This document shows positions 1 through 4,379 of a stretch of DNA of 6,525 nt, in pieces (the first letter of the stretch is position 1; each line of letters starts with the position of its first letter). A program made the position numbers and the translations under genes. The notes below the pieces were generated by a model. That model searched no databases. It saw only the letters and a program-made list of their open reading frames with translations, and was not told the DNA's origin. Source of the stretch: Nitrospirae bacterium GWC2_57_9. GTDB lineage: Bacteria; Nitrospirota; UBA9217. The DNA is taken from contig MHEA01000164.1 in assembly GCA_001805085.1 (NCBI GenBank), positions 23,888 through 30,412 of the forward strand, given 5' to 3'.

Positions 1-557
1 AAAGGACCAGGAAGAACAGTAAACTGGTATTCGCGATCGGCGCCTGCGCTATCAACGGCGGGATCCCCGCGATCAAGACCATGGTGCCTGAACTGGAGGT
101 CGAGGAGAGCGTGTACCGGGATATTTCCACGATCCACTCGATTCGCCCCCATCCCATTGACGTCTATATCCCGGTCGACGGGTACATCCGGGGATGTCCG
201 CCGGGAGAGCGGGATATCTTCGAGGCACTCTCGTCCGTGCTTGCCGGAAAGACGCCTGAGTTCGTGAAATATGCCGTATGCGTGGAATGCAAATTGAAGA
301 AGAATATCTGCGTGCTCGTCGCCTATAACCAGCCCTGCATGGGGCCGGTGACCAACGCCGGGTGTGGGGCGCTCTGCCCCACCTATAAGCGGCCCTGTTA
401 TTCCTGCTTCGGCTCCCTCAAGCAGGCCAATGCGCCGGCCCTCGCAAAACGGTTCAGGAAGATCGGGTTGTCCCGCGACGATATAAGAAGAAAGTTTACC
501 ATGTTCGATTCGAACACCACGGAATTCCTGAAAGCGGCCGAGATCAGTGAAGATTAG
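1..557 (+). CDS. hydD: Group 3b [NiFe] hydrogenase small (delta) subunit, 5'-truncated
   Basis: This is the FeS-cluster subunit that carries electrons between the [NiFe] site of the large subunit and the diaphorase subunits of a cytoplasmic NADP-linked hydrogenase. The reading frame is open from base 3 with no stop, so the gene begins upstream. About 184 residues are visible, and the family is usually around 260. Visible in order: GACAING with a cluster cysteine (visible residue 15), GYIRGCPP (Cys 65), then a cysteine-rich part with CVEC (93, 96), Cys 103, PCMGP (112), AGCGALC (121, 125) and PCYSC (132, 135). These fit the proximal, medial and distal clusters. The AGCGALCP and PCYSCFG motifs resemble HydD of sulfhydrogenases more than MvhG. 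The usual N-terminal CxxC is outside the window. The stop lies 11 bp inside the next gene, which implies translational coupling. The 3b assignment is inference from motifs and gene order; a 3c MvhG-like protein is the main alternative. Confidence 0.87.
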   Translation, partial: RTRKNSKLVFAIGACAINGGIPAIKTMVPELEVEESVYRDISTIHSIRPHPIDVYIPVDGYIRGCPPGERDIFEALSSVLAGKTPEFVKYAVCVECKLKKNICVLVAYNQPCMGPVTNAGCGALCPTYKRPCYSCFGSLKQANAPALAKRFRKIGLSRDDIRRKFTMFDSNTTEFLKAAEISED

Positions 558-1785
558 CCTTGATTATATAGCTCGAGTTGAGGGCGAAGGGTCGGTGAAA
601 TTCGAGATCCGCGCCGGTAAGCTCGCCAATCTCAAGCTCAATATCTGGGAGCCGCCGCGCTTTTTCGAAGGCTTCCTGAAAGGGCGGAGCTTCGACGAAG
701 CACCGGACATAACCGCACGCATATGCGGCATCTGCCCGGTCTCGCACATGTCCACGGCCATTCGGGCCATCGAGAAGGCGATCGGCTTCACGCCCAGCGA
801 AGAGATCGACCGGCTCCGGAAGATAATGTCGCTCAGCCAGATCGCGGCGAGCCATGTGGTGCATCTTTATGTGCTTGCGCTTCCTGATTATTACCGCATC
901 CACGTGATCACCGGCATGGAGAACGAGCTCAACCGTCTGCTGAGGCTCAAGGAGGTCCTGAACCGGGTGACCGGCGCTTTTGGCGGCAGGGCGCTCCATC
1001 CCGTCGCCATGATGGTCGGCGGATTTCCGAAGCTCCCGTCGCGCGACACGATCGGAGCGCTGATCGACGGATTGCAGAGCATCAGGGAAGATCTGTTCGA
1101 TACAGCCGCCATGATCGGAAAGCTCCGGTATCCGGCGCTTGAGACAGATGCCGAATTCGTGGCCCTTTCCGGCGATGCTGGGTACTGCATCAATAAGGGA
1201 ACTATCATCTCCAATCGCGGGCTGCAGGCGTCGGAAGACGACTACGACAGCATCTTCGAGGAGCGGGAACTCGTGTATTCCAACGCCAAAAGGACCACTA
1301 TAAAAGGGAGGGGTGCCCTCATGGTCGGAGCACTGGCGCGGCTGAACCTGAACCTCGAGAAACTGCACCCTGACGCCAGGAAGGCCGCCCGAGAGCCGGG
1401 CTTCACTCCCCAGGTCAACAACCCCTACGGGAACAACCTGGCACAGGCCATCGAGACGATCCACTGCGTGTCGGAGTGCATCGAGCTGCTGGGCAAGATA
1501 GAAGGGAAGGACCATTATAAAAAACCGGTTATTCGAGAGGGGTTCGGATCAGCCGTCACCGAAGCGCCCCGTGGTCTGCTTTGCCATCAGTACCAGGTGA
1601 ACCGCAGAGGAGCCATAGAACGAGCGAACATCATAACGCCGACAGCGCATAATTTTCTGAGCCTCGAGGACAATCTGAAGAAATTGATCACCGAGAATGT
1701 CGATCTTCCCCGGGAGGAATTGTCGCTCCGCTGCGAAATGCTGGTCCGGGCCTACGATCCCTGCTTCTCCTGTTCTGTGCATTAA
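547..1785 (+). CDS. hydA: Group 3b [NiFe] hydrogenase large (alpha) catalytic subunit, no C-terminal extension
   Basis: This subunit carries the [NiFe] active site that interconverts H2 with protons and electrons. It pairs with the small subunit encoded just upstream and belongs to a soluble NADP-linked (sulfhydrogenase-type) complex. At 412 residues it is full length. The N-terminal signature is RICGICPVSH, giving nickel ligands Cys60 and Cys63 with His67. The C-terminal signature is DPCFSCSVH, giving Cys406 and Cys409. The N-terminal ARVEGEG (Glu12), the EAPRG segment (339-343) and ITPTAHNF (363-369) are also typical, and the overall pattern matches Pyrococcus HydA as recalled. The start is GTG at 547, overlapping the preceding stop by 11 bp with only a weak GAG Shine-Dalgarno, so translation is probably coupled. 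The oddity is that the protein ends at His412, so the peptide normally cut off during maturation is missing. The symbol refers to the NiFe alpha subunit, not the unrelated [FeFe] HydA. Confidence 0.94.
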   Translation: MKISLDYIARVEGEGSVKFEIRAGKLANLKLNIWEPPRFFEGFLKGRSFDEAPDITARICGICPVSHMSTAIRAIEKAIGFTPSEEIDRLRKIMSLSQIAASHVVHLYVLALPDYYRIHVITGMENELNRLLRLKEVLNRVTGAFGGRALHPVAMMVGGFPKLPSRDTIGALIDGLQSIREDLFDTAAMIGKLRYPALETDAEFVALSGDAGYCINKGTIISNRGLQASEDDYDSIFEERELVYSNAKRTTIKGRGALMVGALARLNLNLEKLHPDARKAAREPGFTPQVNNPYGNNLAQAIETIHCVSECIELLGKIEGKDHYKKPVIREGFGSAVTEAPRGLLCHQYQVNRRGAIERANIITPTAHNFLSLEDNLKKLITENVDLPREELSLRCEMLVRAYDPCFSCSVH

Positions 1786-1921
1786 TCAGCCAAGTTCTTT
1801 AGATAAAAAAGCTCTCAATAGTCATGCTTAATTGATTTACTCCGCGCCCTGCGAGAGGGGCCTTGATTTCAGCTTGTCCGGGTTAGGAGGATAAGTTCAT
1901 CAGCCTGCAGCATTCTGGCCC

Positions 1922-1937
1922 ACAATCAAACAATCAA
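1922..1937 (+). repeat. 8-bp tandem direct repeat upstream of promoter
   Basis: ACAATCAA occurs twice back to back, at 1922-1929 and 1930-1937, and ends 7 bp before the proposed -35 box at 1945. The sequence is exact. A role as an activator site or A-rich UP-like element is only inferred from its position. Confidence 0.5.
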
Positions 1938-1944
1938 AATTCCA

Positions 1945-1973
1945 TTGAGTCCCGCCCCTCTCTGTGCTACACT
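1945..1973 (+). promoter_or_regulatory. Predicted sigma70-type promoter with extended -10
   Basis: TTGAGT (1945-1950) and TACACT (1968-1973) are separated by exactly 17 bp, and the -10 is preceded by TG plus one base (1965-1967), the extended -10 signature. Transcription would start near 1980, giving a leader of about 40 bases before the ATG at 2020. It would drive the zinc-ribbon/Yip1 gene and the DUF2752 gene. The -10 is imperfect (TACACT against TATAAT), so this is a prediction from consensus, spacing and position. Confidence 0.5.
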
Positions 1974-2009
1974 CCATTCCGCTCAGCCTTACCATCATTT
2001 ATCGGTTCC

Positions 2010-2016
2010 AGGAGGT
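2010..2016 (+). promoter_or_regulatory. Strong ribosome binding site fixing the start of the Yip1-like gene
   Basis: AGGAGGT ends 3 bases before the ATG at 2020. It decides for the start that gives an N-terminus of MFCPQCGK. A longer frame from 1945 would add 25 residues, would place its start codon on the predicted -35 box, and would put residues in front of a zinc ribbon that normally sits at the very N-terminus. Confidence 0.8.
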
Positions 2017-2019
2017 ACC

Positions 2020-2793
2020 ATGTTCTGTCCTCAATGTGGCAAGGAGGTCGGCGACGACCAGTTGTTCTGTCAGCACTGCGGGGCGAAGCTCCGCGGGGAG
2101 GAAGCGCCGGCTGACGAGGCTGTTCAACAACCGGCAGGAAGGGAAAAAACGGCGTGGGAGGACCGGGAGACCCGCGGTTTCTTCGGCGGCCTGTTCAGTA
2201 CCATGAACGATTCCCTGTTCCGGCCCTCCGAGTTCTTTAAAAAAATGCCGGTGACCGGCGGCCTTACCGATCCGCTGTTGTATGCGTTGATCGTGGGCAT
2301 GGTCGGTATGATGTTCTCCTACTTCTGGCAGATCGTGACCCAGGGAGCCATGCAGAACATGATGCCCGGGATGCCGTACGGTTCCGGGCAGGACATGCTC
2401 CAGGGGGTCGGGCTCGCCCTGCTGGCCTTCTTTTCGCCGTTTCTGATCATCATTGGATTGTTCGTCACAGCCGGCATCCTTCATCTCTGCCTGATGCTCG
2501 TGAAGGGCGCCAGGACCGGGTTCGAGACCACGTTCCGGGTCGTTTCCTACGGTTACAGCGCCTATGTGTTCCTGATCGTCCCGTTCTGCGGGAACCTGCT
2601 TGCAGGGGTATGGGCCATTGTTCTGTACATCATCGGGCTTCGGGAGGCCCATGAGACGACCGGCGGCAAAGCGGCCTTTGCCGTTTTCCTCCCGGTGATC
2701 GTCTGCTGCGGCCTGGGCTTGCTGGCGCTGGCTGTTATTTTCGGAGCAGCGGCGGGATCGCTCGGCATGATACTGCAGCAGATGCAGAAATGA
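2020..2793 (+). CDS. Zinc-ribbon plus Yip1-like multi-pass membrane protein
   Basis: This 257-residue protein has two parts. Residues 1-24 form a zinc ribbon of the zinc_ribbon_2 type, with Cys3, Cys6, Cys17 and Cys20 in CPQCG and CQHCG. A charged, Ala/Glu-rich linker (about 25-55) follows, then a region starting LFRPSEFFKKMP that is characteristic of Yip1-domain proteins. Hydrophobic segments lie at about 85-105, 128-160, 178-206 and 217-246, suggesting four or five membrane spans with the ribbon probably cytoplasmic. A Met/Gly-rich stretch (about 111-125) separates the first two. Bacterial Yip1-like proteins have no established function; the eukaryotic namesakes act in membrane trafficking, which should not be carried over. 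The next gene begins 16 bp after the stop, so the two are probably co-transcribed. The fold assignment rests on motif and hydropathy read by eye. Confidence 0.87.
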   Translation: MFCPQCGKEVGDDQLFCQHCGAKLRGEEAPADEAVQQPAGREKTAWEDRETRGFFGGLFSTMNDSLFRPSEFFKKMPVTGGLTDPLLYALIVGMVGMMFSYFWQIVTQGAMQNMMPGMPYGSGQDMLQGVGLALLAFFSPFLIIIGLFVTAGILHLCLMLVKGARTGFETTFRVVSYGYSAYVFLIVPFCGNLLAGVWAIVLYIIGLREAHETTGGKAAFAVFLPVIVCCGLGLLALAVIFGAAAGSLGMILQQMQK

Positions 2794-2809
2794 TCAGGAA
2801 CGGTCGCGT

Positions 2810-3217
2810 ATGCAGTTGAGCCTGAAGAAGCGGACGGCAGGGCGTATCGAGTTCGAGATCCTCTTCGGATTCATCGCCCTGGTCGCGGTCGCCGCGGCTC
2901 GTTTCCTTCCTGTGGATCTGTTCGCTGCGGCCTGCGTGTTCAAATCAGTCACCGGCTTTCCCTGCCCGGCGTGTGGTTCGACGCGTGCGGTCGCTCACCT
3001 TGCTCAGGGCCGCTTCTCTTCTGCCGTCGCAATGAACCCGCTTGTCGCCGCGGGTTTTACCGCTGTCATCCTTGCTTTTTTTTACGGTTTACTTACCTTT
3101 CTATTCTCCGCTCCAAGGCTGTCCCTCGCTCTTTCTTCCGTGGAGAAGGACCGGGTGCGGGGCATGGCAGTGCTCGTCGTTCTCCTGAACTGGGTCTATC
3201 TGCTCTTCGTTCTCTGA
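2810..3217 (+). CDS. DUF2752 family small membrane protein
   Basis: This 135-residue integral membrane protein carries the DUF2752 signature: GFPCPACGSTRA (Cys52, Cys55, Thr58, Arg59), then a Gly and an AMNPL segment (Asn76, Pro77). Hydrophobic segments are at about 15-33, 78-100 and 117-134, with the CxxCGxTR motif between the first and second. The family's function is unknown. The paired cysteines could bind metal or be redox-active, but nothing here decides that. The start ATG at 2810 has AGGA (2796-2799) at 10-base spacing. It sits 16 bp downstream of the zinc-ribbon/Yip1 gene and is probably in the same transcript. The length is normal for the family and there is no sign of truncation. 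Confidence 0.88.
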   Translation: MQLSLKKRTAGRIEFEILFGFIALVAVAAARFLPVDLFAAACVFKSVTGFPCPACGSTRAVAHLAQGRFSSAVAMNPLVAAGFTAVILAFFYGLLTFLFSAPRLSLALSSVEKDRVRGMAVLVVLLNWVYLLFVL

Positions 3218-3261
3218 TAGATCGGGCTTTTCCCTTTTTTCTCGTTAAATCAACAATATTA

Positions 3262-3290
3262 TTTACATTTAGCATTCGGTATGCTAAAAT
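3262..3290 (+). promoter_or_regulatory. Predicted sigma70-type promoter of the glucokinase gene
   Basis: TTTACA (3262-3267) and TAAAAT (3285-3290) are each one mismatch from consensus and are separated by exactly 17 bp. They lie in the AT-richest stretch of the window. Transcription would start near 3297, about 40 bases before the GTG at 3339. The region upstream (about 3245-3261) is A/T-rich and could act as an UP element. An inverted repeat occupies the spacer and overlaps the -10. Confidence 0.65.
3268..3288. promoter_or_regulatory. Perfect inverted repeat in promoter spacer, candidate operator
   Basis: The arms TTTAGCAT (3268-3275) and ATGCTAAA (3281-3288) are perfect complements around a 5-base centre, TCGGT. 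The repeat starts directly after the -35 and covers four bases of the -10, so a bound dimeric regulator would block or remodel RNA polymerase. I cannot assign it to a known regulator: it shares TTAGCA/TGCTAA ends with the CIRCE element, but its 19-bp span is too short for CIRCE. The operator role is inference from symmetry and position. Confidence 0.5.
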
Positions 3291-3328
3291 AACAATCTTT
3301 TACAAGACCATATATTTTCAACAGTTAC

Positions 3329-3333
3329 AGGGG
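3329..3333 (+). promoter_or_regulatory. Ribosome binding site supporting a GTG start for the glucokinase
   Basis: AGGGG lies 5 bases before the GTG at 3339. The ATG at 3334 is out of frame and meets a stop two codons later, so GTG is the start. Confidence 0.65.
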
Positions 3334-3338
3334 ATGAC

Positions 3339-4319
3339 GTGACCCGTACGGTTATAGGCGTAGACCTTGGCGGAACGAATTTGAGGACCGCGCTCCTGGC
3401 TCCCGAAGGAGAGGTTCTTGACCGGCGCAAGGGAGCCACCCATGTGTCTGACGGCTGGGAGAAGGTGGTGGGCCGGCTGATCGAAGAGATCGGGCATCAG
3501 CGGGCCAACGCGACTCGGCGTGGTTTTGCCGTCGCAGCGGTCGGCGTGGGAGCGCCCGGGGTGATACAGGGAGACCGCGGTATTGTCGTGAAGTCCCCGA
3601 ATTTTCCGGACTGGAACAATTTGCCGCTTAAGAAACTGCTGGAAGAGGCGTTGTCGCTCCCGGTCATGATAGAGAACGACGCGAATGCAGCAGCTTTGGG
3701 CGAACAGTGGCGGGGCGCGGGGCAGAACATCAAGAGCATGATCCTGCTCACCCTCGGTACCGGTGTCGGAGGCGGCATCGTCCTGGATTCGAAGATCTGG
3801 CATGGCGCAGACGGCATGGCCGGCGAGCTCGGGCATATGACCATCGTGCCCGAAGGCAGGCTTTGTTCCTGCGGCAATGTGGGATGTCTCGAGGCGTACG
3901 CTTCGGCACGCGGCATCGTCCAAAGCTACCGGGAAGCTCTGGAACCGTCCGTGCGCCGGTCCTCGCAAGGGGTCGGGCCGATCACCTCAGAATACGTGTA
4001 TGAAGCGGCGCGGAGCGGCAGCGAGATCGCCCTCCAGGTTATGCGGGACATGGGCAGGATGCTGGGCATCGGCATCGCGAACCTGATCAACATCTTCAAC
4101 CCCGAACGGATAGTGATCGGAGGCGGTGTCAAGGACGCCTGGCCCTTGTTCATCGAATCCGCACGGCAGGAAATCATGCGCCGGGCCTTCGAGGTCCCGG
4201 CAAAACGGACCGAGATCGTTCCCTCGCTGCTCGGTGATGATGCCGGTATGGTTGGCGCTGCCGCTGTGGCCTATCAGCATTTAGAGAGCGGCAGCCGGTC
4301 AGGTTCATCGGATGCATAA
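3339..4319 (+). CDS. glcK: ROK-family glucokinase
   Basis: Predicted cytoplasmic sugar kinase that phosphorylates glucose to glucose 6-phosphate with ATP, feeding glycolysis. The protein has 326 residues, normal for ROK kinases. The N-terminal phosphate-binding motif is VDLGGTN (8-14). The segment ENDANAAALGE (112-122) contains the catalytic Asp114, and TLGTGVGGGI (138-147) is the second phosphate-binding loop. GELGH (162-166) supplies a sugar-contacting Glu163 and zinc ligand His166. The ROK zinc motif CSCGNVGC follows (Cys176, Cys178, Cys183) and continues into LEAYAS. NPERIVIGGGV (255-264) is the adenosine-side motif. The last dozen residues are a Ser/Gly-rich tail. The protein lacks the DNA-binding N-terminal domain of NagC/XylR-type ROK repressors, so it is an enzyme. 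Glucose is the likely substrate from the motif set, but other hexoses cannot be excluded. It is preceded by its own predicted promoter, and lepA starts 60 bp downstream. Confidence 0.91.
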   Translation: MTRTVIGVDLGGTNLRTALLAPEGEVLDRRKGATHVSDGWEKVVGRLIEEIGHQRANATRRGFAVAAVGVGAPGVIQGDRGIVVKSPNFPDWNNLPLKKLLEEALSLPVMIENDANAAALGEQWRGAGQNIKSMILLTLGTGVGGGIVLDSKIWHGADGMAGELGHMTIVPEGRLCSCGNVGCLEAYASARGIVQSYREALEPSVRRSSQGVGPITSEYVYEAARSGSEIALQVMRDMGRMLGIGIANLINIFNPERIVIGGGVKDAWPLFIESARQEIMRRAFEVPAKRTEIVPSLLGDDAGMVGAAAVAYQHLESGSRSGSSDA

Positions 4320-4327
4320 ATCAGGCA

Positions 4328-4339
4328 TGGTGATCACCA
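4328..4339. repeat. 12-bp perfect palindrome in the glcK-lepA gap
   Basis: TGGTGATCACCA is its own reverse complement and sits in the 60-bp gap, 9 to 20 bases after the glucokinase stop codon. It has no loop and no T-run, so it is not a terminator. Binding of a regulator is possible but unsupported. Confidence 0.4.
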
Positions 4340-4366
4340 GCCAGTCCCGGGGCGAATGCTCTGCTC

Positions 4367-4372
4367 GAGGGG
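4367..4372 (+). promoter_or_regulatory. Ribosome binding site favouring the GTG start of lepA
   Basis: GAGGGG is the only good Shine-Dalgarno match ahead of the lepA start candidates. Its 7-base spacing fits GTG 4380. Spacing to ATG 4386 is 13 bases and to ATG 4404 is 31, both poor. Confidence 0.5.
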
Positions 4373-4379
4373 CGGCGCC

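Larger units (their letters stand above)
1786..2019. other. Intergenic region between hydrogenase operon and zinc-ribbon/Yip1 gene
   Basis: This 234-bp gap contains no supported gene. Its left part is AT-rich and ends the hydrogenase operon without a convincing intrinsic terminator. Only a CCCT/AGGG stem (1847-1850 with 1856-1859) is visible, and no T-run follows it. In the middle is a perfect Shine-Dalgarno-like AGGAGGATAA (1885-1894) with no ATG, GTG or TTG at usable spacing. The right part holds an 8-bp tandem repeat and a promoter-like -35/-10 pair, annotated separately. Confidence 0.6.

Noticed and set aside
544..1515. 323-codon open frame on the minus strand
   Set aside because: It is antisense to the hydrogenase large subunit, with no family resemblance and no ribosome binding site case. 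It is a composition-driven shadow.
1847..1859. CCCT/AGGG hairpin after the hydrogenase operon as a terminator
   Set aside because: The stem is only 4 bp with a 5-base loop and no T-run follows, so it does not meet the pattern of an intrinsic terminator.
1999..2652. 217-codon open frame on the minus strand
   Set aside because: It is antisense to the zinc-ribbon/Yip1 gene and its translation is low-complexity charged sequence without motifs.
3195..3240. TCTATC/GATAGA inverted repeat followed by T-rich tract at the end of the DUF2752 gene as a terminator
   Set aside because: The stem is 6 bp, AT-rich, with a 15-base loop. The T-rich tract (3227-3240) is separated from it and broken by C residues. 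The arrangement is too weak to call.
3269..3287. CIRCE heat-shock operator (HrcA site)
   Set aside because: The outer bases TTAGCA and TGCTAA match, but CIRCE has 9-bp arms with a 9-base gap (27 bp in all), while this element spans 19 bp over these ends, and the downstream gene is not a chaperone.
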